Of a DNA stretch of 64,000 bases, positions 1 through 9,081 are shown in pieces. Numbering within the stretch: the stretch's first letter is position 1; each line of letters begins with the position of its first letter. The translations under genes and the position numbers were made by a program. The stretch comes from Alkalihalobacillus sp. AL-G (GTDB lineage: Bacteria > Bacillota > Bacilli > Bacillales > Fictibacillaceae), in the NCBI RefSeq assembly GCF_030643805.1, contig NZ_CP094656.1, positions 3,286,001 through 3,350,000 on the forward strand, in the 5' to 3' direction. The notes beneath the pieces were generated by a model. The model was not told where the DNA came from and did not search any database. It saw nothing but the letters and a program-made list of their open reading frames with translations.

Positions 1-1896
1 TTTTCCTTCAGTCTCTTCGGCAATATGTTTCAATAAGTTGTCATCAACACCACTGCCTAGTCCAATAGTGTAAATAGTAATGTTATTGTCAATTGCTCGT
101 TGAGTTGCATAATTGTTGTAATAACCTTCTCCATCTGTCAATAACAAAATATACTTCTTACTATTGGTACCTCGTTGTAGAAGTTCATTAATAGAAGCAT
201 TTACTGCATAATAAATATTAGTTCCACCACTAGAATCTATAGTATCTACACCGATTTTAACTTTCTGTTTATCCGTGGTAAGTTCTACTTTTACTTCTGC
301 ATTTGAATCAAAGTCTACGACTGCAGCTTGGTCATTTTCAAGTAATCTGTCTACGAAGTTTTTAACCGCAGTTTTCCGAAGATCTTCCGGGTCATTCCAT
401 TGCATACTACCAGAAGAATCAATGGCAAATACAATATCAATATACTCTATTTCATCATTTTCACCTGAATCTCTACTGCCTCTACCAAATTCTTTGTTCC
501 AAGTTTCATCCCATTTGACTTGGTTTAAAAGGATATATTGACTGAAATGTTCAACGGTAGCGTGTACAGTATTATTTTCATAATCAATTACTTGATTATC
601 TACCTTTTCTAATAAGCCTGTAAATTCATTAAAATAATATACCGCTGGTACAAAGTCGCTACCCTCTAAATCAGCGAATTCATTGGAGTATTCAAATGAA
701 ATAGTAGCCTCATCAAAATTCGCCTCTGTATTAAATTCATAAGGAGCGCCTAAGTATCCAGGAATATCATTCCCAAGTAGTACAGACTCACCTTCCATAT
801 TTGTAATGGTTGTGGAAAAGCCTTGTTCCCCTTTTGATTTCATTGTAACGGATGGTTTAACGGTCTCATCTTGTTGGTCCTCAGGTGTTTTAATGGTAAT
901 TTCATAGTTTTCATCACCATCTAACACTCCATTACCGTTAGAGTCTTCATTTAACGGATCAGTATTTAATTTTAGTTCATTTCCATCTTTCAATTTGTCA
1001 TTATCGGTGTCCATAGATAATGGGTCCAGATTTCTTTGAACTTCATATCCGTCTGTTAGAGTATCACTATCCGTATCTTCATTTTCAAGACTTGTCCCGT
1101 ATTTTTGCTCTTGAATGTTCACTAGCCTATCTTCATCCGTATCTTCCTGACCATCATTCACACCGTTTCCATTACTATCAACTAGTAACGGATTTAATGA
1201 ATATGAATATGTTTCTATATAATCATTTAATCCATCCCCATCTGTATCTTTACTTAAGGGATTAGTTTTAAGAACAATCTCTTCTAGGTTATATAATCCT
1301 TCTTGGTCATCATCTTTTTCAAGTTTATAATTAAAGTTATGTTCTGAAAAAGATTTAAAGATAGCATTTGTAGAACCCTCTATCTTCTTAATGGATTGTT
1401 TCACATGATTTTTCTCATAATGATGGACAGCGTTATCAAGTTTATTTTGAGCTTCCTTTTTAAATTTATTTGAATTTTTATCTTGGTAAGACATAACAAA
1501 AAGCATGTCCTTGAGAAGATTTTCGTTTAATAGTATAGCAATCTCTAAAACTTCCAGTTTTTGCTCATTACTATCTAACCTTTCAATGAATTCACCCAAC
1601 AACGGGAAGAAATCTTGGTCTGTAACCCGATTAATATTGAGTTCTTCATGCACAGCAATTTCATTTTCTAGCCTTTCAATTAACTGCCCATTTGTTTCAC
1701 CGTTATTCTTTTTGGACATCCAGTTCTGGTCTTCCTTAACAGAGTTAATAATGCTCATGAGCGAGTCATAAGAACTAGTTTGTTGGTTTGTAATACCTTC
1801 CGCTTGAACAGAATCAATACCTATGTAAGAAGTTAACAAGCCCATAATTAATGTAATTATACAAGTGATTTTTAATAATCGATGCTTATAAAACAT
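1..1896 (-). CDS. Secreted VWA-domain protein with calcium-binding repeats (C-terminus outside window)
   Basis: The frame is open from ATG 1896 to the window edge (632 codons), so the C-terminus is missing. An AGGAGGT site lies just upstream of the ATG. Residues 1-32 form a signal peptide with a probable cut after VQA. A helical region follows, then five DxDxDG-type calcium-binding repeats (residues about 213-330, thrombospondin type-3-like). A von Willebrand factor A domain starts near residue 485: MIDAS motif DSSGS at 493-497, T559 in GGTN, and D588 in LLLTDG. The protein is probably a surface or secreted metal-dependent adhesin or sensor; the ligand is unknown. Base composition is more A+T-rich than the yug block, and an integrase relic lies beside it, which suggests acquired DNA. 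The domain calls are firm; the role is inferred. Confidence 0.85.
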   Translation of the reverse strand, partial: MFYKHRLLKITCIITLIMGLLTSYIGIDSVQAEGITNQQTSSYDSLMSIINSVKEDQNWMSKKNNGETNGQLIERLENEIAVHEELNINRVTDQDFFPLLGEFIERLDSNEQKLEVLEIAILLNENLLKDMLFVMSYQDKNSNKFKKEAQNKLDNAVHHYEKNHVKQSIKKIEGSTNAIFKSFSEHNFNYKLEKDDDQEGLYNLEEIVLKTNPLSKDTDGDGLNDYIETYSYSLNPLLVDSNGNGVNDGQEDTDEDRLVNIQEQKYGTSLENEDTDSDTLTDGYEVQRNLDPLSMDTDNDKLKDGNELKLNTDPLNEDSNGNGVLDGDENYEITIKTPEDQQDETVKPSVTMKSKGEQGFSTTITNMEGESVLLGNDIPGYLGAPYEFNTEANFDEATISFEYSNEFADLEGSDFVPAVYYFNEFTGLLEKVDNQVIDYENNTVHATVEHFSQYILLNQVKWDETWNKEFGRGSRDSGENDEIEYIDIVFAIDSSGSMQWNDPEDLRKTAVKNFVDRLLENDQAAVVDFDSNAEVKVELTTDKQKVKIGVDTIDSSGGTNIYYAVNASINELLQRGTNSKKYILLLTDGEGYYNNYATQRAIDNNITIYTIGLGSGVDDNLLKHIAEETEGK

Positions 1897-2579
1897 TGTT
1901 ACCTCCTGAAATTTTTATATAAAACTCTATCCTCCTTTCTCAAATAATTACATAATTATGGTAACAAATGTTTAATAAAATAGCTATAGAATATATGAAT
2001 AATTTACTAATAAATAACAAAATTTGTTTATTAAGTAGTTAATAAGATTATTAAATTCCAATAGAAAAAGCAGATCTATATACTCATATAATCTGCTCTA
2101 ACTACATGATAAATTTAGAATATTTTTTAATTCTTTGTATTTCTTATCTCTTTTCTTGAGGTGTAAATTTCACGTTTCCAGCAGTTCTTGAATCTCTATC
2201 TTTTTTCTTATCCTTTCCCTAAAAAGGCACCGTAAATCATCTTACTAGGTTTTTCAAGCTACTATAAGCTTAAGAAAAATAATTGGTAAATCCCTTTACT
2301 CCAGAAAACTGTTTTATTGAACTGGACTATGTCCCCTTTGAGAAATCGAAATATAAACTCAATGGAATCCCATATTATCTATCTTTTATTTTTTTATCAA
2401 TATAAATAGGAAGCTACTAATATATTTTGGATCGAAGCCAACTACCATAGATCCATTAAGTGGAGTTATATCAAAAAATTTTTAAATGAAAAGTTATATA
2501 AGGCAAGTGAACTTCAATATACAGTTTAAAATGGACCGACGTAGATCTCGTAAATCAAAAATCCTCGATCAGCCGTTCG
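1897..2579. other. A+T-rich gene-free stretch
   Basis: No convincing gene is seen. The minus strand near the VWA start carries two Shine-Dalgarno-like AGGAGG sequences about 25 bases apart, of which only the proximal one has a start codon at normal distance. A short minus-strand K/D-rich frame near 2150-2220 without a start may be a gene relic. The stretch looks like the eroded interior of an integrated element. Confidence 0.5.
2064..2098 (-). terminator. Possible rho-independent terminator
   Basis: On the minus strand a 7-bp stem AGCAGAT/ATCTGCT is followed directly by five T. No intact minus-strand gene is visible upstream, so it may have served a lost gene. Confidence 0.4.
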
Positions 2580-3052
2580 TTGGCGACGACGAAGAGTTTA
2601 GGGTATGCATTGACCAACATCAAAACGGCAAATTCGAGAAAACAAATTTCCATTTCCCAATATGTTGTAAAAGCTTTAGTCAAGCATAAGGAAGATCAAG
2701 ATACCCTGAAAGACACACTAAAAGATGGGTATGAGGATAACAGCTTAGTGTTTCCCAATCTGTATGGAGGCTTTAAAAATCCCGACAATTTACGCCGGGA
2801 GTTCAACTCGCTTATCGAAAAATCAGGTGTCCTACGAATCAACTTTCACGCTCTGCGGCATACTCATGCGACCTGGCTCTTGAAAAATGGGATCAATCCA
2901 AAGGTCGTGTCCGAACGGCTGGGTTATCATGACGTCGGGATCACGCTGAAGACGTATTCTCATGTATCGTATGATCTGCAGGAAGAAGCTGCATAGAAGC
3001 TGGAGGAGACGATCCAAAAGGTGATTTCAAATAGTGTCGATACAAGTTTGTG
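2580..3052 (+). pseudogene. Tyrosine recombinase (phage integrase) C-terminal remnant
   Basis: Only the catalytic C-terminal half survives. The box HALRH with the second catalytic arginine, the LGYHD histidine region and the TYSHV segment with the tyrosine nucleophile are all visible, but the N-terminal DNA-binding domain and the first catalytic arginine are gone. The visible frame stops at TAG 2994-2996. Reading through that codon continues in frame for 18 codons typical of integrase tails (starting KLEETIQKV) to TGA at about 3052, so the TAG looks like a nonsense mutation. The apparent TTG start at 2580 is not expected to be real. The remnant lies next to tRNA-Ala, a common integration target, so it is probably the relic of an integrated element. 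Confidence 0.8.
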
Positions 3053-3106
3053 AACATCCGTGAACAAATATCGAATAGAATTGGATATGGGTAAAACAAA
3101 ACAACT

Positions 3107-3133
3107 TAAAAAACCCTTGCGGTGCAAGGGTTT
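3107..3133 (-). terminator. Terminator of tRNA-Ala
   Basis: On the minus strand, directly after the tRNA, the stem AAACCCTTGC/GCAAGGGTTT is followed by a T run. This is a classical rho-independent terminator. Confidence 0.85.
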
Positions 3134-3141
3134 CGAGTAAG

Positions 3142-3214
3142 TGGAGCATAGCGGGCTCGAACCGCTGACCTCTTCGCTGCCAGCGAAGCGCTCTCCCAGC
3201 TGAGCTAATGCCCC
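3142..3214 (-). tRNA. tRNA-Ala (anticodon GGC)
   Basis: This is a complete 73-nt cloverleaf: acceptor GGGGCAT/ATGCTCC, D stem GCTC/GAGC, anticodon stem CTTCG/CGAAG around loop CTGGCAG (anticodon GGC), and T stem AGCGG/CCGCT with TTCGAGC loop. The G3-U70 wobble pair, the alanine identity element, is present. The 3' CCA is not encoded. It lies alone between YggT and an integrase remnant. Confidence 0.97.
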
Positions 3215-3283
3215 ATTTTTATGATAATTAACAGAAAAAGTATAGCATATGCTCTTTCAATTTGACAAGAGTCGCAGGCTATA

Positions 3284-3592
3284 TTATTTCTCTTTTCCGT
3301 TTGGTGAATTGAGCATGAGAAAGAATTGTGTAAGAAAATACGCTAGGAGTCCATATACAATCAAGGCAAAGATACTCGTTAGCTCCAACTCATATCGTTC
3401 GGCAATGACCGGCGATGGAAAAATATTTCGAAATGGAGCCAACAAAGGCATAGTCAGGTTATAGATCCATTGGACGAATGGTGTATATGGATTTGCTCCA
3501 AACAACTTTAAAATGATCCGCAATAAAATCAGTGCTTCAATAATACCCATTAACAAGTTGACTAAGTATACACCAAGTGGTCTATTCCGCAT
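3284..3592 (-). CDS. YggT-family membrane protein
   Basis: This 102-residue protein has two long hydrophobic segments separated by an amphipathic region containing LAPFRNIFPS, the conserved YggT/YlmG core. Related proteins act in membrane or cell-division contexts (the YlmG branch) or are poorly characterised; no enzymatic role is known. The ATG at 3592 has AAGGAGGG eight bases upstream. The gene is divergent from the potassium channel gene, with under 90 bp between starts, and upstream of tRNA-Ala on the same strand without an obvious terminator between them. It is a paralogue type rather than the division-cluster ylmG. Confidence 0.75.
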   Translation of the reverse strand: MRNRPLGVYLVNLLMGIIEALILLRIILKLFGANPYTPFVQWIYNLTMPLLAPFRNIFPSPVIAERYELELTSIFALIVYGLLAYFLTQFFLMLNSPNGKEK

Positions 3593-3679
3593 AAATCTCC
3601 CTCCTTTCTAATGTTTTTCACATACAAAATATGGATATACTGTGAGGATGACACGACTAATCCTAAAGGTGACCGAATC

Positions 3680-4435
3680 ATGAAAACCATATCTTTATAT
3701 TATTTAAGGCTTCCTGCAGTTGCTCGATTGTTCATTATTGTCATCGCGGTACTATTTATATTCGGAACCATCATCCATTTACTTGAGCCAAACAATATCA
3801 CCTCGATTTTCAACGGGATTTATTGGGCTATCGTTACAATTTCGACAATTGGATATGGTGACTTTGTTCCAAAAACGGTTCCCGGAAAACTGGTCACGAT
3901 TCTCATGGTGTTTTTGGGTACAACCTTTATTACCTATTTGTTTTCACAGGCTGCCACATATACAATCAAACGCCAATCCCGTCTTGTCAAAGGAAACGTA
4001 AATTTTACGGATGAAGGACATGTTATTGTAATTGGTTGGAATGAACGATCAAAAGTATTCATTGATCAACTTCAGATAGATCAGCCAGGGCTTGACATCG
4101 TATTAGTCGACCGTACATTGAACAAAAATCCTACTCGTAATGGTAATGTTCATTTTATCAACGGAAAGCCTTATGAAGATGCAACACTCATGAAGGCTAA
4201 CGTCCGTTCCGCTCATTATGTGATCATTACTGCGAACTCCGAATTGAGTGAAGAACAAGCCGATATGGATTCGATCTTGACACTGGTTGCATTAAAAGGC
4301 TGCTCACCTCTTGTTAAAGTTATTGTGGAAATCAAAACTGAAACTCATTATGAAAATGCGAAACGTGCTGGTGCAGATACGATCGTTCAATCATCGAGAA
4401 TCATTGGGAGTACTTTTCTCGAGAAGCTTGATTAG
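3680..4435 (+). CDS. yugO: Two-TM potassium channel with RCK domain (YugO type)
   Basis: The 251-residue protein has TM1 at about 15-34, the pore with selectivity filter TIGYGD at 56-61, TM2 at about 68-88, and a cytosolic RCK (TrkA-N Rossmann) domain from about 108. YugO is a K+ channel linked in B. subtilis to biofilm formation and membrane-potential signalling. The start ATG 3680 follows AAAGGTGA; an in-frame ATG at 3611 would add 23 polar residues without a Shine-Dalgarno site and is rejected. The protein is shorter than B. subtilis YugO (remembered as about 330 aa), ending after the RCK-N part. The stop overlaps the convergent yugN stop. The K+ channel call is firm; orthology rests on the yugN-pgi neighbourhood. 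Confidence 0.85.
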   Translation: MKTISLYYLRLPAVARLFIIVIAVLFIFGTIIHLLEPNNITSIFNGIYWAIVTISTIGYGDFVPKTVPGKLVTILMVFLGTTFITYLFSQAATYTIKRQSRLVKGNVNFTDEGHVIVIGWNERSKVFIDQLQIDQPGLDIVLVDRTLNKNPTRNGNVHFINGKPYEDATLMKANVRSAHYVIITANSELSEEQADMDSILTLVALKGCSPLVKVIVEIKTETHYENAKRAGADTIVQSSRIIGSTFLEKLD

Positions 4436-4836
4436 ACTAACAGCTGGTCTTCCAGCTCTCTGACTAGCTTTTCCCCCGCTTCCACCCATTTGTCATCGAT
4501 TGATCCGTCTGGGTCTTGGGGTTCAGAGAATTGGTTCAATGTGGCACTTGAGTTTCCAGATGTAACATTGTCATCGAGTCCTCGTTGGTAGACATGGTGC
4601 AACAAATAAGGGGATTGTAGTTCTACCACACATCCTGGGCGTTCCAATTCCCCTTTTATCGCTTTAAAAGGAACCCGCAAAAACATATAGCCTTCTTCGT
4701 CATCGAGCTTGTAGTCAAACGAGCCGTGATCATATTCCCATCCACCGCCGATGTCATATCCGAGTGGTTTCAGCGTAAATTCAAGCTCGTTTAGTTCGTA
4801 CTGTTCTCCCTCTAGCTTTGATACGATTTCTCTCAT
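4432..4836 (-). CDS. yugN: YugN-like protein
   Basis: This 134-residue soluble acidic protein matches the YugN-like family in length and position (beside yugO and pgi, as in B. subtilis). The function is unknown. It contains the conserved-looking stretch LGYDIGGGWEYDHGSFDYKL near the N-terminus and a charged C-terminal helix. ATG 4836 is chosen because AAAGGAG lies eight bases upstream; an ATG at 4857 has no such site. It is convergent with the channel gene, with a stop overlap of three bases. No catalytic motif is visible. Confidence 0.8.
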   Translation of the reverse strand: MREIVSKLEGEQYELNELEFTLKPLGYDIGGGWEYDHGSFDYKLDDEEGYMFLRVPFKAIKGELERPGCVVELQSPYLLHHVYQRGLDDNVTSGNSSATLNQFSEPQDPDGSIDDKWVEAGEKLVRELEDQLLV

Positions 4837-4965
4837 GTAGTTTCTCCTTTCAGGCATACTTGGTCATAGTGTGTCCATTTTCCACTACTTTCATAAAGAA
4901 AACTCGGAGATTGCCAACGCGAAAGCAGAGTCGGAGTTACTATCAAAATTATTTCTTTCTTATCT

Positions 4966-5000
4966 AAAAAAAGAACGAGCTTTTAATTTCACTCGTTCTT
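4966..5000 (-). terminator. Terminator downstream of pgi
   Basis: On the minus strand the stem AAGAACGAG/CTCGTTCTT with a 12-nt loop is followed by seven T, about 20 bases past the pgi stop. Confidence 0.9.
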
Positions 5001-5020
5001 ACTTCGTTCAATCTATGGAA

Positions 5021-6376
5021 TTATTCGTTTCGAAGTCGGCGTTCGAGTTCTTCTTTTAAATCCTCGAATCCTGGTTTGCCGAGTAGTGCGAACATGTTTT
5101 TCTTATACGCTTCTACACCAGGCTGGTTGAACGGGTTTACCCCAAGCAGATAACCGCTGATCGCACACGCTTTTTCAAAGAAATAGACCATGTATCCGAA
5201 ATGATAAGCGGTAAGCTCTGGAATGTTCAGCATCAGATTCGGCACTCCGCCATCCGTGTGGGCAAGCAACGTTCCTTCCGACGCTTTTTTATTGACGAAG
5301 TCCATCGTTTTTCCAGATAAAAAGTTCAGTTTATCCAAGTTTCCTTCGTCTTCCTTGATGGTAACTTCTTGTCTCGGGTGTTCGACGTTCAGGATTGTTT
5401 CGAACAGATCACGACGTCCTTCCTGAACATATTGACCGAGTGAGTGCAGATCAGTCGAAAAGTCTGCTGCTGCAGGGAAAATCCCTTTGTTGTCTTTTCC
5501 TTCACTTTCACCGTAAAGCTGCTTCCACCACTCTGCAACAAAATGAAGTGCTGGTTCATAGTTGACCATCAATTCGACGGTTTTCCCTTTGTTATAAAGA
5601 GCATTCCGAACTGCTGCATATTGGTACGCTTCATTTTCAGAAAGGCTAGCGGAGCTGTATTTTTCGCAAGCGTCCGCGGCACCCTTCATCATTTCCTCAA
5701 TGTTGACTCCAGTTGTCGCGATTGGCAACAATCCAACTGCTGTTAACACTGAATAACGTCCACCGACATCATCAGGAATTACGAACGTTTCGTATCCTTC
5801 TTCGTTTGCCAGTGTTTTGAGAGCACCTTTTTCACGATCCGTCGTAGCATATATTCGTTTTCGTGCTTCTTCTTTTCCGTATTTCTCTTCTAGGAATGTA
5901 CGGAAAATACGGAAAGCGATTGCCGGTTCCGTCGTTGTTCCAGACTTCGAGATGACGTTGATCGAAACATCCTTATCTTTTAAAACATCAAAAAGGTCCT
6001 GAATATAGGTTGAGCTGATGTGGTGACCGACAAAAATGACCTGTGGTGTTGTGCGCTCTTCTTTTTCGAGCATATTGTAAAACGAATGGTTAAGCATTTC
6101 TATTGCGGCACGGGCACCTAAGTAAGACCCGCCGATTCCGATTACGAGTAACACATCCGTGTCTGCTTGGATTTTTGCTGCTGACTTTTGGATGCGCTCA
6201 AATTCTTCCCGGTCGTAGTTGTTAGGAAGGTCAACCCAGCCAATATAGTCGTTGCCTGCTCCAGTTCCGTTATGTAATGCATGATGAGCCGTTTCAATCT
6301 GATCCTTGAACTGATCTATCTCATGCTGGCCCACGAATGTCAGTGCTTTTGTATAATCAAATGTTAGTGAAGTCAT
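5021..6376 (-). CDS. pgi: Glucose-6-phosphate isomerase
   Basis: This is the cytosolic glycolytic and gluconeogenic enzyme interconverting glucose-6-phosphate and fructose-6-phosphate. The 451 residues match the roughly 450 of B. subtilis Pgi. The phosphosugar-binding SIS fold shows [15 protein letters not shown] near residue 75-90, and the family signature [10 protein letters not shown] is present. ATG 6376 has GGAGG nine bases upstream; an upstream ATG at 6394 lacks a site. The gene has its own terminator and lies in the yugN-pgi order seen in B. subtilis. Together with glpX at 40.7 kb it serves upper glycolysis and gluconeogenesis. Confidence 0.97.
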   Translation of the reverse strand: MTSLTFDYTKALTFVGQHEIDQFKDQIETAHHALHNGTGAGNDYIGWVDLPNNYDREEFERIQKSAAKIQADTDVLLVIGIGGSYLGARAAIEMLNHSFYNMLEKEERTTPQVIFVGHHISSTYIQDLFDVLKDKDVSINVISKSGTTTEPAIAFRIFRTFLEEKYGKEEARKRIYATTDREKGALKTLANEEGYETFVIPDDVGGRYSVLTAVGLLPIATTGVNIEEMMKGAADACEKYSSASLSENEAYQYAAVRNALYNKGKTVELMVNYEPALHFVAEWWKQLYGESEGKDNKGIFPAAADFSTDLHSLGQYVQEGRRDLFETILNVEHPRQEVTIKEDEGNLDKLNFLSGKTMDFVNKKASEGTLLAHTDGGVPNLMLNIPELTAYHFGYMVYFFEKACAISGYLLGVNPFNQPGVEAYKKNMFALLGKPGFEDLKEELERRLRNE

Positions 6377-6566
6377 TGTATTCCTCCATCTCATTTTTCC
6401 TGTCCATTACTCACTTTATCGGATTGAAAAATTGAAATCAAGCAACAGTATAAATGAAAACGGATACAACTGAAAAAAATAACTGACCCACGATTCGACT
6501 GTGAATTCAATCTAATTGAATATAACGGTTTCTGGACACTTCAGATATTCATTTAAGAGAATGTGT

Positions 6567-7505
6567 TTAATCTTCTGGACTTGAAATGCGGATGTCTTGA
6601 TTTAAGTTGATTTCTTCTGGTATCTCAGTTGATGCCTTTGGAACTTTGCGAGGTTGATAATTAATTACATCAGAAGAGTAAAGTTTAACAACCATACTTC
6701 CTCCATATCGTTTAGCACGAATCAATATCGGTTGGTTGTATTTATTTGAAAATTGAAAGTCGGGACCGTACCAGCTGACTGTCGCATCCCGCCCAGGTGG
6801 AACATAAGGCACACGCCTACTATGAGAGTATCGCTCCACAATTTTAAGCCCAGCCTGATCAACCGCATTGAACAATGTCGAAGACACCTGACAGATTCCT
6901 CCACCCACCCCTTCCTGCAATTCACCTTTTACAATGACAGGGGCACGCATATACCCCTTTTCCTGCGTTCTCTTCCCTACTACCTTGTTAAAAGAGAAGA
7001 TCTCACCTGGAAAGATGACGTAATTGTCCATCGCGTCTGCAGCAAGGGAAATATTGTGCGTGCGATTTTCATTATTTACGTTGAAGTATGTGACGTACTG
7101 ACCAATTTGCTGTACACGGATGTGAGCTAGTAATTCACTGTCTACTTTCGGATAAATGTCCATCTCTGGTACTTCTACTTTAGAGGCACCCATACCAAAG
7201 AAATAATCATAAAACTGTTCCTCGAACATCTGTCGATCAAGCCGGTAGCCAACCTGCCCCGGGACGATACTTCCCTGATCATCAAGTTTTGCATTTATAG
7301 GATCTTTGTGAATTTGTTGATCAAGGTTCTCAGTGAATTCATTGTATTTTTGAATATCAACCATCGGCGTACCTGGGATATTCATGGAAAAGTCTTCACG
7401 GTTAATTACTGCAATGGTCTGGTCTTGTTGGATGATCGTTAAGCTTTCAGGCTGCTCAACGGGTTGAACCAATAACATTAAAGCAGCCATCCAAATATGT
7501 ATCAT
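6567..7505 (-). CDS. VanW-family exported wall protein (YoaR-like)
   Basis: The protein has 312 residues from ATG 7505. It starts with a hydrophobic export segment (MIHIWMAALMLLVQPV), has a peptidoglycan-binding-4-like region to about residue 140, and then the VanW domain with GVGGGICQVSSTLFNA and SHSRRVPYVPPGRDATV. VanW proteins are found with vancomycin-resistance clusters and in many Firmicutes, but their biochemical role is not established. GTG 7517 is possible, but GGGAGG would then touch the start, whereas ATG 7505 is nine bases from GGAGGTG. The gene sits where B. subtilis has other yug genes, so it is an insertion or replacement in this lineage. A wall-associated location is likely. 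Confidence 0.85.
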   Translation of the reverse strand: MIHIWMAALMLLVQPVEQPESLTIIQQDQTIAVINREDFSMNIPGTPMVDIQKYNEFTENLDQQIHKDPINAKLDDQGSIVPGQVGYRLDRQMFEEQFYDYFFGMGASKVEVPEMDIYPKVDSELLAHIRVQQIGQYVTYFNVNNENRTHNISLAADAMDNYVIFPGEIFSFNKVVGKRTQEKGYMRAPVIVKGELQEGVGGGICQVSSTLFNAVDQAGLKIVERYSHSRRVPYVPPGRDATVSWYGPDFQFSNKYNQPILIRAKRYGGSMVVKLYSSDVINYQPRKVPKASTEIPEEINLNQDIRISSPED

Positions 7506-7632
7506 AGTCTGGCTCACCTCCCGCCTTTAGTATGGACAGGAGCTCCGCCTTTAATGTAAGTAGTGCGTAGTAATCAGCCGGCTTGCACTATCTTTTCATA
7601 ATGAAAAAACTGCACCCATTCGGTTTTAAATC

Positions 7633-8835
7633 CTAATTTTCAAGCTTTTTAAAAATAGGTAGGAAAAAGACGACGAGAATCAATAAAAAGCTCGTACTAA
7701 TGACGCCGATCCAGGAATAATGATCCCATAGCCTACCGACAGCAGTACTTCCGATCGCCACGCCGACATAATAATTGATCAAATAAAAGCTTGATGCGCC
7801 GCTACGGTGATGGGTTGCTGTTTTGCTGACTAGTGCAGCAGCCATCGAATGGGCAATAAAGAATCCGGTACAGATCAGTCCCAGTCCGATTAACATATAA
7901 GGAATCGATGGGACGGCGGTTAGCCATGTGCCAATTGCAAGTATTGACAACCCGGACAACATCATTGCTGGAAGGCCGAGTTGATTTGAAAGTTTACCGG
8001 CAAGAGGTGGTGCGATGACACCGAGCGCATAAGCAAAATAAGTAAATGATATCCATCTTAATGGCCAATCAAACGGCTCTTCTTCATGAAGATAAAACGG
8101 CAAGTACGTCCAGATTGCGGTAAAAACAATCTGTAATAGCAGTCCCATCATAAACAGTGAAATCAGTGTCGGATTTTTAAAATGGACGAACATTCCCCTG
8201 ATGTCGGTACGAATTGATTGTCCCACCTTTCGGAAGAAACGTTCTTTCGGCAGTAAAAAGATAAATAGCAGGGTTGCGAATACTCCAAAGCCTGCTAATG
8301 CGAAAAACGTTGTTTGCCAGCTCAATAGGTCGGTTAAGTAGCCTGAGAAGACTCGTCCGCCCATTCCCCCTAACGCATTACTTGATATGTATAGTGTCAT
8401 CGCAAGTCCAAGATGTTTCGGGTCAACTTCCTCGGCTAAATATCCCATTGCTGCTGCTGGAATACCGGCAATGAAAAACCCTTGAATAAGCCGCAAAGCA
8501 ATGATCCATTCGAATGAATCGGTTAGTGGAATCGCTATTAACGGAACCACCGTCATCACAAGGGATACACGCATGATTGCAACTCGGCCATATCGATCGG
8601 CTAAAAAACCGAGTACAAAAAGACCGATGATCATCGTTACGACCGAAGAAGACACAAGCAAGCTGGAAACCGTAACCGATATATTAAATACTTTTACAAA
8701 GACAGGTAAGAGTGGTTGAAAAGCATAAAGAGCAGAAAAGATTAATATTGATGCAGCCATCAAAGCGATTGTAACCCGCCAAAACTCCGCATGTGACGGG
8801 GTATATCGATTGGTCTTAAGTTGTTTCAATTCCAT
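7633..8835 (-). CDS. MFS transporter (YnfM-like)
   Basis: The 400-residue protein has about twelve hydrophobic segments and the MFS motif A-like GFLADRYGR in the first cytoplasmic loop, with a central loop around residue 195-215. The family moves small solutes or drugs by proton coupling; the substrate cannot be read from sequence. ATG 8835 follows AAGGAC at eight bases. It is on the same strand as yugJ, but a hairpin with a short T-rich tail lies between them, so it is probably transcribed separately. Confidence 0.85.
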   Translation of the reverse strand: MELKQLKTNRYTPSHAEFWRVTIALMAASILIFSALYAFQPLLPVFVKVFNISVTVSSLLVSSSVVTMIIGLFVLGFLADRYGRVAIMRVSLVMTVVPLIAIPLTDSFEWIIALRLIQGFFIAGIPAAAMGYLAEEVDPKHLGLAMTLYISSNALGGMGGRVFSGYLTDLLSWQTTFFALAGFGVFATLLFIFLLPKERFFRKVGQSIRTDIRGMFVHFKNPTLISLFMMGLLLQIVFTAIWTYLPFYLHEEEPFDWPLRWISFTYFAYALGVIAPPLAGKLSNQLGLPAMMLSGLSILAIGTWLTAVPSIPYMLIGLGLICTGFFIAHSMAAALVSKTATHHRSGASSFYLINYYVGVAIGSTAVGRLWDHYSWIGVISTSFLLILVVFFLPIFKKLEN

Positions 8836-8883
8836 TTCTGTCAGTCCTTTTCATGTACAATCTGTTCAAGGAAAATGAAGAAA

Positions 8884-8910
8884 GACGAAAGTCAGAACCA
8901 CTTTCGCCTT
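8884..8910 (-). terminator. Probable terminator downstream of yugJ
   Basis: On the minus strand GCGAAAGT/ACTTTCGT forms an 8-bp stem followed by CTTTCTTC. It lies between the yugJ stop and the MFS start. The T tract is imperfect. Confidence 0.55.
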
Positions 8911-9081
8911 CAAACACCGATACATTATGCAAATGTACTACTTCAACTTATCTGGGAAGTTAGTAATATCGATTCCCCATACAGTTGGTAAGCAGAAATA
9001 ACAATAGTTAAAATTAAGAAGAAAATAATCCTTTTTCAAAGGAATCGATATTAAACTAGAAAGCTTTTCCTTCTATTTCCT

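Noticed and set aside
3611-3679. N-terminal extension of the K+ channel
   Set aside because: No ribosome site precedes ATG 3611, and the added residues are polar; ATG 3680 has a good site.
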